From Mesorhizobium sp. ES1-1 (lineage in GTDB: Bacteria > Pseudomonadota > Alphaproteobacteria > Rhizobiales > Rhizobiaceae): a DNA stretch of 64,000 bases. A program made the position numbers and the translations under genes. The stretch lies in the NCBI RefSeq assembly GCF_020164785.1, contig NZ_JAIUGX010000004.1, positions 186,001 to 250,000 on the forward strand, given 5' to 3'. Positions 15,668 to 23,585 of this stretch are shown piece after piece; within the stretch, counting starts at the first letter, position 1, and each line of letters opens with the position of its first letter. Below the pieces are notes generated by a model. It was not told the DNA's origin, searched no databases, and saw only the letters and a list, made by a program, of their open reading frames with translations.

Positions 15668-16818
15668 CCTGGCTGAAGCCCTACTGGCAAACAGTGCTGG
15701 CGATCCTGTTGTGCCTGGGCGCAATCGCTCTCGGCGCAATGTCGAAGCCGGAAGCGGCTGCCATTGCCGATCCGACCGCCAGCTTCAACTATCCTTATCT
15801 TGCAACCAAGCAGCTGATGCTCGGCCTGGTCATGTTGGCGGCGCTGATCTCGATGATATGCATGCCGCCAATCGCCGAAGCCGTGGTGCTGTTCGTCGGC
15901 GCTCATCTTGCCGCCTGGCTGCTGATCTCAGGCATAGCGGGTTTCGAAGGCACGGCACTGATGCCGTATTTCCTGCTGCTTATGGCGGCCTGGCTGCTTG
16001 GCTGGCGCTGCGTGGCGGTGCTGTCGTCGGTGCGCCCCATGGCGAACTGGGCACGGACGGGTCTGCGCCTGATCATCCCCGCCATCTTCGGCGCCTGGAT
16101 CCTGATCATCTGGGAAGCGGTGACGCGCGGCGCCGGCATTCCCTTCATCCTGCTGCCGCCACCCAGCGCTATCGGTGTGCGCATCGCCAATTCGCTGCCA
16201 ACACTCGGCGCCGATGTCCGGCAGACGATCTTCAAGGCAGTCGTCTTCGGCTATGTCGTGGGCAGCGGCGCGGGCTTCATCACCGCGATTCTTGCCGACC
16301 GCGTGCCGTTCCTGCGGCGCGGGCTCCTGCCGATCGGCAACATGGTGTCGGCCCTGCCGATCATCGGCGTGGCGCCCATCATGGTGATGTGGTTCGGCTT
16401 CGATTGGCAGTCCAAGGCGGCGGTGGTCATCATCATGACCTTCTTCCCGATGCTGGTGAACACGGTCGCCGGCCTTGCCGCCTCCGGCCATATGGAGCGC
16501 GACCTGATGCGCACCTATGCGTCGGGTTACTGGCCGACGCTGATCAAGCTCAGGCTGCCGGCAGCGGCGCCTTTCATTTTCAACGCGCTGAAGATCAACT
16601 CGACGCTGGCGCTGATCGGCGCCATCGTCGCGGAGTTCTTCGGCACGCCTGTCGTCGGCATGGGCTTCCGCATCTCCACGGAGGTCGGGCGGATGAACAT
16701 CGACATGGTGTGGGCCGAAATCGCGGTTGCAGCCCTTGCGGGTTCGGTCTTTTATGGCGTGGTCGCTCTTATCGAAAGAGCCGTCACGTTTTGGCATCCC
16801 TCTGTCCGTGGTGGATAG
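15664..16818 (+). CDS. ABC importer permease 2
   Basis: A 384-residue permease that starts inside the stop of permease 1 (ATGA). It is longer than usual: about 150 N-terminal residues add four or so hydrophobic helices before the standard permease core, which begins near PFILLPPPSAIG. The EAA-type loop is MRTYASGYWPTLIKLRLPAAAPFIF. It should form the heterodimeric channel with permease 1. An open frame continues upstream through permease 1, but only the ATG-overlap start makes a sensible protein. A binding-protein gene follows after 39 bp. Confidence 0.9.
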   Translation: MTWLKPYWQTVLAILLCLGAIALGAMSKPEAAAIADPTASFNYPYLATKQLMLGLVMLAALISMICMPPIAEAVVLFVGAHLAAWLLISGIAGFEGTALMPYFLLLMAAWLLGWRCVAVLSSVRPMANWARTGLRLIIPAIFGAWILIIWEAVTRGAGIPFILLPPPSAIGVRIANSLPTLGADVRQTIFKAVVFGYVVGSGAGFITAILADRVPFLRRGLLPIGNMVSALPIIGVAPIMVMWFGFDWQSKAAVVIIMTFFPMLVNTVAGLAASGHMERDLMRTYASGYWPTLIKLRLPAAAPFIFNALKINSTLALIGAIVAEFFGTPVVGMGFRISTEVGRMNIDMVWAEIAVAALAGSVFYGVVALIERAVTFWHPSVRGG

Positions 16819-16857
16819 GGCGGTGGGTACAGGGCACTAACTTCAGAGGGTAGAAAA

Positions 16858-17829
16858 ATGAAAAGACTGATTATTCCCGTTCTGGCTGGCGCGATGTCGC
16901 TGGCCGCCTTCCAGGCGATGGCCGCCGACAAGGTGACCTTGCAGTTGAAGTGGGTCACGCAGGCACAGTTTGCCGGCTACTATGTCGCCAAGGCCAAGGG
17001 TTTCTATGAGGCCGAGGGCCTCGACGTCGACATCAAGCCGGGCGGCCCCGACATCGCGCCTGAGCAGGTGATCGCCGGAGGCGGCGCCGACGTCATCGTC
17101 GACTGGATGGGCGGTGCGCTGGCGGCGCGCGAAAAGGGTGTGCCGCTGGTCAATATCGCACAGCCGTTCAAGAAGGCCGGCATGGAGCTGGTCTGCCCGA
17201 AGGATGGGCCGATCAAGACCGAAGCAGACTTCAAGGGCCATACGCTCGGTGTCTGGTTCTTCGGCAACGAGTACCCGTTCTACGCGTGGATGAACAAGCT
17301 CGGGCTGAAGACCGAGGGCGGACCGGACGGCGTGACCGTGCTGAAGCAGAGCTTCGACGTGCAGCCGCTCATCCAGAAACAGGCGGATTGCATCTCGGTC
17401 ATGACCTACAACGAGTACTGGCAGCTGATCGACGCCGGCTACAAGCCAGAACAGCTGACCGTGTTCAACTATTCCGCGATGGGCAACGACCTGCTCGAAG
17501 ACGGCCTCTATGCCTCGGAAGACAAGCTCAAGGATCCGGCTTTCGAGGACAAGATGGTGCGTTTCGTGCGCGCCTCGATGAAGGGCTGGAAATACGCAAT
17601 CGACAACAATGACGAGGCGGCTGAAATCGTCATGGACGGCGGCGGCCAGGACGAAAACCACCAGAAGCGCATGATGAGCGAAGTCGCCAAGCTGATCGAC
17701 AATGCCGACGGCAAGCTCGACCCGGCGACCTACGAGCGCACCGCCAAGGCGCTGCTCGACCAGAAGATCATCACCAAGGAGCCCAAGGGCGCCTACACGA
17801 CCGCGATCACCGACAAGGCCGTAAAGTAA
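16858..17829 (+). CDS. ABC importer substrate-binding protein (NMT1/THI5-like)
   Basis: A 323-residue periplasmic binding protein. The signal peptide ends FQAMA-A near residue 22. The mature protein starts DKVTLQLKWVTQAQFAGYYVAKAKGFYEAEGL, the hallmark of the NMT1/THI5-like SsuA family that binds pyrimidine-ring compounds such as thiamin precursors, and in other members nitrogen or sulfur compounds. Linked to dihydropyrimidinase genes, it most likely captures a pyrimidine-type compound; this is inference. AGAGGG lies at ribosome-binding distance. A strong rho-independent terminator 28 bp downstream ends the importer operon. Confidence 0.9.
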   Translation: MKRLIIPVLAGAMSLAAFQAMAADKVTLQLKWVTQAQFAGYYVAKAKGFYEAEGLDVDIKPGGPDIAPEQVIAGGGADVIVDWMGGALAAREKGVPLVNIAQPFKKAGMELVCPKDGPIKTEADFKGHTLGVWFFGNEYPFYAWMNKLGLKTEGGPDGVTVLKQSFDVQPLIQKQADCISVMTYNEYWQLIDAGYKPEQLTVFNYSAMGNDLLEDGLYASEDKLKDPAFEDKMVRFVRASMKGWKYAIDNNDEAAEIVMDGGGQDENHQKRMMSEVAKLIDNADGKLDPATYERTAKALLDQKIITKEPKGAYTTAITDKAVK

Positions 17830-17856
17830 AAGGCTGCTCGGATCGACGAATGCGAC

Positions 17857-17884
17857 AAAGGGGCGGGCGACCGCCCCTTTTCCA
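17857..17884 (+). terminator. Rho-independent terminator after importer operon
   Basis: AAAGGGGCGG, loop GCGA, then CCGCCCCTTT forms a perfect 10-bp stem followed by one further T and then mixed sequence. It lies 28 bp after the binding-protein stop. Confidence 0.85.
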
Positions 17885-17994
17885 TTGCGGGTTCACGATA
17901 GCGTGTGCCGGGATACATCTGGCCATTCGGCCGTTGGTTGCTGCATGCGCGCGCTTGGGCCGCGACGCATGTGACATCCAATAGGAGGTTCTCC

Positions 17995-18432
17995 ATGCGC
18001 ATGAACACTTTCCTGCCTGTGCTTTCCGCGCTGGCGATTTCAACCGCCTTGTTTGCTTCGCCGGCGCTGGCGGAGATGGTGAAATACAAGGCTACGCTCG
18101 ACGGCAGCCAGCAGAGCCCGCCTGTCACCACGAAGGGCAAGGGTTCGGCCACGCTGACGTTCGATACCGTCAAGAAGACGCTCAGCTGGAACGTCAAATA
18201 TTCCGGCCTCAGCGGGCCCGCGACGGCGGCTCACATCCACGGCCCGGCGGCAATGGGTGAAAACGCTCCGCCGGTCATCCCGTTCAAGAAACTGAAGAGC
18301 CCGATAAAGGGATCGGCGACGCTTACCGATGCCCAGGCCGCCGATCTGGAAGCCGGCAAATACTACGTCAACGTCCACACTGCCGCCCATAAGGATGGCG
18401 AGATCCGCGGGCAGATCGAAAAGGCCATGTAG
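17995..18432 (+). CDS. CHRD-domain secreted protein
   Basis: A 145-residue protein with a signal peptide ending PALA-E near residue 27. One CHRD domain follows, recognisable from MVKYKATLDGSQQSPPV, the GKGSATLTFD strand, AAHIHGPA and the closing YYVNVHTAAHKDGEIRGQI. CHRD domains were named from chordin, and their bacterial function is unknown. The His residues in HIHG and NVHT could bind metal. The start at 17995 is set by a consensus AGGAGG 6 nt upstream; a second ATG two codons later is spaced too far. It stands alone between two similar GC-rich hairpins. Confidence 0.9.
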   Translation: MRMNTFLPVLSALAISTALFASPALAEMVKYKATLDGSQQSPPVTTKGKGSATLTFDTVKKTLSWNVKYSGLSGPATAAHIHGPAAMGENAPPVIPFKKLKSPIKGSATLTDAQAADLEAGKYYVNVHTAAHKDGEIRGQIEKAM

Positions 18433-18447
18433 CCATGCATAGGGGCG

Positions 18448-18467
18448 AGGGGCGGGCGACCGCCTCT
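18448..18467. terminator. Hairpin between convergent genes
   Basis: AGGGGCGG-GCGA-CCGCCTCT forms an 8-bp stem with one G-U pair and a tetraloop. It sits between the CHRD gene and the convergent TPP-enzyme gene. There is no long T-tract. Its 16-bp core GGGGCGGGCGACCGCC is identical to that of the terminator at 17857. Confidence 0.5.
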
Positions 18468-18471
18468 TGCC

Positions 18472-20121
18472 TTACGCCTTGTCGCGGATCTGGCTCATCG
18501 TTCGGGTCGGCGTGATGGCCTCCGGATCGAGCCTTATCTCGACGATCGAGGGTTTGCCGCTGGCGCTGGCCCGCTCGAAGGCAGACGCGAAGTCCGCCGT
18601 CTTCTCCACCGTCTCGCCATGGCCGCCATAGGCGCGGGCCAAGGCAGCGAAATCGGGATTTTTCAGGTCGGTCGCGACGACGCGGCCCGGATATTCGCGT
18701 TCCTGATGCATGCGAATCGTGCCGTAGATGCCATTGTTGACGACGACGACGACGATCGGCAGGTCATATTGCACCGCTGTGGCGAATTCCTGCCCATTCA
18801 TCAGGAAGCAACCGTCGCCGGCGAAGGCGACCACGGGGCGCTCCGGGAACAATTGCTTTGCGGCCACAGCGGCGGGGGTGCCGTAGCCCATCGAGCCCGA
18901 TGTCGGCGCGGCCTGCGTGCCGAAACGGCGGAAGCGGTGGAAACGATGCACCCAGGTGGCGTAGTTGCCTGCGCCGTTGGTGAGGATGGCGTCGTCGGGC
19001 AGCATTTTTTCGAGATATTTCATGATCGGGCCCATCTGGACCGAACCGGGACCGCTTTCTGGCGGCGTCGACCAGTCGAGATAGGCGGCATGGAGCTTTG
19101 GCGTCTCGCCTGCCCAGACCGGCTCCGAAGCCGGCTTGCGCTTGGCGAACCCTTCGACAAAGGCAGCGGGCGACGCATTGATCGCCAGCGTCGGCCGGTA
19201 AACGCGGCCGAGTTCGCCGGCATCGGCATGGACATGGACCAGCATCTGATCGGGGTAGGGGCTCTTCAGCAGCGTGTAGTCGGAGGACGGCATTTCGCCC
19301 ATTCGGCCGCCGATGAGCAGCACGAGGTCGGCCTGCTTGATCGCCGTCGCCAGCTTCGGGTTGATGCCGATGCCGACATCGCCGGCATAGTTCGGATGCA
19401 GATGGTCGAACAGCATCTGCCGGCGGAAGGAACAGCCGACGGGGAGCGACCAGGCTTCCGCAAAGGCGCGCATGCCTGCCACCGAGTCTGTGTCCCAGCG
19501 CGTGCCGCCAAGAATGACGAAGGGCCGTCTGGCGTTGGCCAAGAGGTCTTCCAATGTAGCGAGTTCGGCTTCGCCGGGACGGGTTTCCACCGGCGTATAG
19601 GGCAGGGCGGCCGGCGCGTCGGCGATTCTGGTCAGCATATCCTCGGGCAGCGAGATGACGACGGGCCCGGGTCGTCCCGATGTCGCCACCGCGAAGGCGC
19701 GGGTGACGAATTCGGGAATGCGCGAGGCATCGTCGATTTCGACCACCCATTTGGCGATGTCGCCGAAGAACCGCGAATAGTCGACCTCCTGGAAGGCCTC
19801 GCGATGCTTGGCGTGGCTGGCGACCTGGCCGATGAACAGGATGAGCGGAATCGAGTCCTGCATGGCGATGTGGATGCCCGCCGAGGCGTTGGTGGCGCCG
19901 GGGCCGCGCGTGACAAAGCAAATGCCTGGCTTGCCGGTCAGGCGGCCGTGGCAATCGGCCATCATCGCCGCGCCGCCTTCCTGGCGGCAGACGATGGTGC
20001 GGATCGATGAATCATGCAGCGCGTCGAGCACCGCCAGATAGGATTCGCCTGGCACGCAATAGATGCGGTCGGTGCCGTTGGCTTCCAGCGCGTCGACGAT
20101 CAATTGTCCGCCGGTCTTCAT
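18472..20121 (-). CDS. Thiamine pyrophosphate-dependent enzyme (acetolactate synthase-like)
   Basis: A 549-residue protein with the three-domain layout of the acetolactate synthase superfamily. The catalytic Glu lies in CRQEGGAAMMA near residue 48. The TPP/Mg motif runs GDGCFLMNGQEF to VVVVVNNGIYG in the C-terminal domain. Many family members act on 2-keto acids or acyl-CoAs. The upstream gene encodes a CaiB-type CoA-transferase and overlaps this start (ATGA), which recalls oxalate degradation pairs (CoA-transferase plus oxalyl-CoA decarboxylase). However, this protein looks closer to generic ALS-like proteins than to oxalyl-CoA decarboxylase. The true substrate is unknown. Confidence 0.85.
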   Translation of the reverse strand: MKTGGQLIVDALEANGTDRIYCVPGESYLAVLDALHDSSIRTIVCRQEGGAAMMADCHGRLTGKPGICFVTRGPGATNASAGIHIAMQDSIPLILFIGQVASHAKHREAFQEVDYSRFFGDIAKWVVEIDDASRIPEFVTRAFAVATSGRPGPVVISLPEDMLTRIADAPAALPYTPVETRPGEAELATLEDLLANARRPFVILGGTRWDTDSVAGMRAFAEAWSLPVGCSFRRQMLFDHLHPNYAGDVGIGINPKLATAIKQADLVLLIGGRMGEMPSSDYTLLKSPYPDQMLVHVHADAGELGRVYRPTLAINASPAAFVEGFAKRKPASEPVWAGETPKLHAAYLDWSTPPESGPGSVQMGPIMKYLEKMLPDDAILTNGAGNYATWVHRFHRFRRFGTQAAPTSGSMGYGTPAAVAAKQLFPERPVVAFAGDGCFLMNGQEFATAVQYDLPIVVVVVNNGIYGTIRMHQEREYPGRVVATDLKNPDFAALARAYGGHGETVEKTADFASAFERASASGKPSIVEIRLDPEAITPTRTMSQIRDKA

Positions 20122-21293
20122 TGTCCAGACTTCTCCAGTTCGGCAAGGATTTCTTGCGTGTGCTCGCCGAGCCGCGGCGAGGGGCGCTCGTAGACGAGCG
20201 GCGTTTCAGACATGACCATGGGCGCGCGCACCGATGGCAGGACATTGCCATGGCCGTCGTCTAGGTCGAGCCTCATGCCGCGTGCGATCGTCTGCGGATC
20301 GGCAAACATCTGGCCGATTGTGTTGATCGGGCTCGCCGGCACGCCGGCGGCTTCCAGCCGAGCCAGCAGCGGATCGCGATCGAAGGCCTTCAGCGCCTCG
20401 ATGATGTGCTCGCGCAGCTTCACCCGGTTTGCGACACGCGCCGGATTGGTGGCAAAGTCGGGATCCACGGACAGCGGGTCCAACCCGACGGCGGCGCAGA
20501 ATTTAGCAAACTGGCCGTCATTGCCGACCGCCAGGATGATGTGGCCATCGCGGACCGGCACCACCTCGTAAGGCGCGATGTTCATATGCGCATTGCCCAT
20601 CTGCACCGGAGATTGGCCGGAGATGAGGTAATTCATGTTCTGGTTGCCGAGCGCCGAGATCTGCGTGTCGAACAGCGCCATGTCGATGTGCTGACCCTCG
20701 CCGGTCTTCTCGGCATGACGCAGGGCGGCCTGGATGGCGATGACGGAATAAAGGCCGGTGAAGATGTCGGAAATGGCGACGCCGGCTTTTTGCGGCTCAC
20801 GACCGACTTCGCCGGTGATCGACATCATGCCGGCCATGGCCTGGATGATGAAGTCGTAGCCGGCGCGAGGCGCATAGGGCCCCGACTGGCCAAAACCGGT
20901 GATCGAGCAATAGATCAGGCGCGGATTGATCTTGTGCAGGCTGTCGTAGTCGAGCCCGTATTTCTTCAGGCCGCCAAGCTTGAAGTTCTCGATCAGCACA
21001 TCCGAGGTGGCGATCAGGCGGCGCACGGTCTCGGCACCTTCCGGCGTCGAAAAGTCGATGGCGATAGAGCGTTTGCCGCGATTGCAGGAATGATAATAGG
21101 CGGCCGACAGGTTCTCGCCATCCTTGGCGATGACGAAGGGCGGGCCCCATTTGCGGGTGTCGTCGCCGCCGTCGGGGCTTTCGACCTTCATGACGTCGGC
21201 ACCGAGATCGGCGAGCAATTGCCCCGCCCAGGGACCTGCCAGGATGCGGGCGAGTTCGACGACGCGGACGCCTTTCAGCGGGGGTTCGCTCAT
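20118..21293 (-). CDS. CaiB/BaiF (class III) CoA-transferase
   Basis: A 391-residue class III CoA-transferase. It opens with the family signature LKGVRVVELARILAGPWAGQLLADLGADVMKVE. RGKRSIAIDF and DVLIENFKLGGL follow, and the likely nucleophilic Asp is in HIDMALFDTQISALGN. These enzymes move CoA between carboxylic acids through an aspartyl-CoA thioester. Its stop overlaps the start of the TPP enzyme, so the two are probably made in fixed ratio and act on one pathway. Two 16-bp direct repeats lie immediately upstream of the start and may be operator sites. Confidence 0.88.
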   Translation of the reverse strand: MSEPPLKGVRVVELARILAGPWAGQLLADLGADVMKVESPDGGDDTRKWGPPFVIAKDGENLSAAYYHSCNRGKRSIAIDFSTPEGAETVRRLIATSDVLIENFKLGGLKKYGLDYDSLHKINPRLIYCSITGFGQSGPYAPRAGYDFIIQAMAGMMSITGEVGREPQKAGVAISDIFTGLYSVIAIQAALRHAEKTGEGQHIDMALFDTQISALGNQNMNYLISGQSPVQMGNAHMNIAPYEVVPVRDGHIILAVGNDGQFAKFCAAVGLDPLSVDPDFATNPARVANRVKLREHIIEALKAFDRDPLLARLEAAGVPASPINTIGQMFADPQTIARGMRLDLDDGHGNVLPSVRAPMVMSETPLVYERPSPRLGEHTQEILAELEKSGQ

Positions 21294-21295
21294 AG

Positions 21296-21329
21296 ATCAC
21301 CGTGATGGCCGCAATCATCGTGATTGCCG
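21296..21329. repeat. Two 16-bp direct repeats at the CoA-transferase start
   Basis: ATCACCGTGATGGCCG (21296-21311) and ATCATCGTGATTGCCG (21314-21329) repeat with an 18-bp period. The first copy contains the perfect inverted pair ATCAC-c-GTGAT. They overlap the translation start region of the CoA-transferase and could be a repressor site. Confidence 0.45.
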
Positions 21330-21392
21330 TGACAGCAGAGCCTCTATCAAGCCCGGCACGGGCTGTCACGACCCCTTGCGATGGGCCAGTCC

Positions 21393-22325
21393 CTACCGCT
21401 TCAGCGCGGCTTCGGCCCAGGCGGCGAAATCCATCATGATGATGTCGCGGTTCACCTCGTTCAGGCTTTCGTGCCGGGTGTCGGGGTAAACCTCTGAAAC
21501 GAGATTCGAAAAGCCCATTGCGCGCAGGCGCTGGGCGAGATGGACGATGCCCTTGCCGTAATCCGAGGCGGGGTCTTTCTCGCCGCCAATGATTGCGACC
21601 GGAAGATCGCGCCGTATACCGGCAAAGCCAGCATCCCTGCCGCCGTTCACCGCCATGCGGACGACGTCGGTCCACATAGATACCGAGGCGTCCCAGCCGC
21701 ATAGAGGATCGGCGATGTATTTCGCGACCTCGGCCTCGTCGCGCGACAGCCAGTCGAACAATGTGCGGTGGTTGGGAACCGCCTTGCCCCAGGCCTGGAA
21801 CGTCAGTTTTGGCAGCAGGCGCGACGGCACGTCGGAGCCTAGCCGGAACCGCTCCCAGGCGAGGATGGCCAACGCCGCCTGTCCAAGCAGTCCGGCCGAG
21901 AAGTTGCCGTTCCAGATTGCCGCCGCATGCACGCGTGGCGAGTGGTGCATAAGATAATTCAACGCCACCGATGCGCCCATCGAATGGCCGAAGAGGATGA
22001 CCGGCAGGTCCGGCTCTTCGGTGGCGATGAGATCATGGATGGCGTCGACGTCGGCGATCACCTTGGCGGGACCATCCTTGTCGGCGAACCTGCCGAGCGG
22101 CGCGTCTGGCGCCTTGGTCGCGCCATGGCCGCGATGGTCGTGGACATAGCTGTGGAAACCGCGCGAAGCGAGGAACTCGGCGAAGCGAGCATACCGCGCG
22201 GCATGCTCGGCCAGCCCGTGATTGATCTGCACCACCGCGCGAGGACGGCCATCGGCGTGCCGGACAAAGAGGTTGAGGCGGGCACCGGTCGGGGAGGCAA
22301 CGACGCGCTGCTGGCTGAATGACAT
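21393..22325 (-). CDS. Alpha/beta hydrolase (monoglyceride lipase/lysophospholipase-like)
   Basis: A 310-residue serine hydrolase of the Hydrolase_4 type. The nucleophile elbow GHSMGAS is near residue 115. The opening VVQINHGLAEHAARYARFAEFLASRGF and VHDHRGHG match monoglyceride lipases and lysophospholipases. The catalytic His is in the late DTRHESLNE and the acid lies in GGEKDPAS. There is no signal peptide, so it should be cytosolic or peripheral. It lies 99 bp downstream of the CoA-transferase start, in the same orientation but upstream in transcription order, so it could lead that operon. The actual ester substrate is not visible. Confidence 0.88.
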   Translation of the reverse strand: MSFSQQRVVASPTGARLNLFVRHADGRPRAVVQINHGLAEHAARYARFAEFLASRGFHSYVHDHRGHGATKAPDAPLGRFADKDGPAKVIADVDAIHDLIATEEPDLPVILFGHSMGASVALNYLMHHSPRVHAAAIWNGNFSAGLLGQAALAILAWERFRLGSDVPSRLLPKLTFQAWGKAVPNHRTLFDWLSRDEAEVAKYIADPLCGWDASVSMWTDVVRMAVNGGRDAGFAGIRRDLPVAIIGGEKDPASDYGKGIVHLAQRLRAMGFSNLVSEVYPDTRHESLNEVNRDIIMMDFAAWAEAALKR

Positions 22326-22508
22326 GCCGCTCGGTCTCCGGTTCTGGCCGCCATGACGGCGCAGCCTGTGTGCGCCCGCCCGCGCTATCGCGTCAATGCG
22401 CCCGCTGGATCTTTGCGACGATGTTTCTTGCGTTCGACCAGCGAACTATCGCAATTCTGACACGGAGACAGCGGCAGGCTGTTGCCACTTGTTCAACTGG
22501 GGATTTCC

Positions 22509-23519
22509 ATGCGCGTTGGGGTTGTTTTCGGGTTGGCCATGCTGGCGGCGTCACTGGCCAGTGCTGCACATGCCGATGTGAAGATGAGCGGGACCTTCGT
22601 CGCCGATGCCGCTTGTCCGGCAACGCAGGCGATCAAGAACGGCAAGAATCCTGGCAACGTCTCGACCGACGCCGGTCAGGGCTATCAACTGCTTGCCGGC
22701 AACAAGGATGCGCCGACGCATTATCTCATCCTGGTTCCGGGTGCAGATCCGCAGCGCCGCTGGGTGAAGGTCAGCTGTGGTCACGTCTCCGGCAGCAGCG
22801 CGGCCACCGCGACGGCACCGGAGGCGGCCGGCTCCGGCAAGCCGGCCGCCTCCGGCAAACCCGAATACGTCTTCGCTTTGAGCTGGCAGCCGGCTTTTTG
22901 CGAGACCAAGTCTAACAAAGCCGAATGCAAGGCGCAGAACGCCAACAGTTTCGAGGCGACCCATTTCACGTTGCACGGGCTCTGGCCGCAGCCGAACGGC
23001 AACTTCTACTGCGAGGCGACGGCGGCCGACAAGGCCAACGACACTCCGGCCCACTGGAAGGACCTGCCGCCGGTAAAGCTCGACGCTGCAACACGCGCCG
23101 AGCTCGTCCGGGTGATGCCGGGAACCGCTTCGCAGCTCGACCGGCACGAATGGATCAAGCACGGCACCTGCTACGGCAAAGGCCAGCAGGAGTATTTCTC
23201 CGACGCGCTCAATCTCATCCGCGCTGTCAACGCCTCGCCCGTGCGCGATCTCTTCGCCAAGAGCATCGGCGGCAAGCTGACGGCCGATCAGATACGTGGC
23301 GCCTTCGACAATGCCTTCGGCGCCGGAGCGGGGGATCGCGTTCGTGTATCCTGCGTCATCGATCCGTCGAACGGCAGGCGACTGATCGGCGAACTGACGC
23401 TGGGCCTCGCCGGCCCGATCGGCCCGAACAGTTCGCTCAAGGACCTGTTGCAGGCTTCGGTGCCGACCAACAAGGCGGGCTGCCCGACAGGCACGGTCGA
23501 CGCGATCGGTTTCCAGTAG
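22509..23519 (+). CDS. Secreted ribonuclease T2
   Basis: A 336-residue protein with a signal peptide ending AHA-D near residue 22. Both RNase T2 active-site boxes are present: FTLHGLWPQ near residue 153 (CAS I His) and HEWIKHGTC near 213 (CAS II His, Glu, Lys and His). Several Cys pairs suggest disulfides, fitting a periplasmic location. Between the signal and the catalytic domain lies a roughly 85-residue N-terminal extension ending in an Ala/Gly/Lys-rich linker (SAATATAPEAAGSGKPAAS), which is not part of the classical fold. It should cut single-stranded RNA to nucleotides for salvage. ATG 22509 follows GGGGAT. Confidence 0.92.
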   Translation: MRVGVVFGLAMLAASLASAAHADVKMSGTFVADAACPATQAIKNGKNPGNVSTDAGQGYQLLAGNKDAPTHYLILVPGADPQRRWVKVSCGHVSGSSAATATAPEAAGSGKPAASGKPEYVFALSWQPAFCETKSNKAECKAQNANSFEATHFTLHGLWPQPNGNFYCEATAADKANDTPAHWKDLPPVKLDAATRAELVRVMPGTASQLDRHEWIKHGTCYGKGQQEYFSDALNLIRAVNASPVRDLFAKSIGGKLTADQIRGAFDNAFGAGAGDRVRVSCVIDPSNGRRLIGELTLGLAGPIGPNSSLKDLLQASVPTNKAGCPTGTVDAIGFQ

Positions 23520-23585
23520 TCGCGAGCTGGGCGCGTGAGCCTCGAGGCCCATGACGCGCCGGGAGAGGTCGTGAGGCGAACAGCG

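Noticed and set aside
18619..20010. Long plus-strand open frame opposite the TPP enzyme gene
   Set aside because: Arg/Gly/His-rich translation with no domain; a GC-driven shadow of the well-supported minus-strand gene.
18472..20121. Naming the TPP enzyme oxalyl-CoA decarboxylase from its CoA-transferase neighbour
   Set aside because: Remembered Oxc sequence features do not match; only the general ALS-like family is supported.
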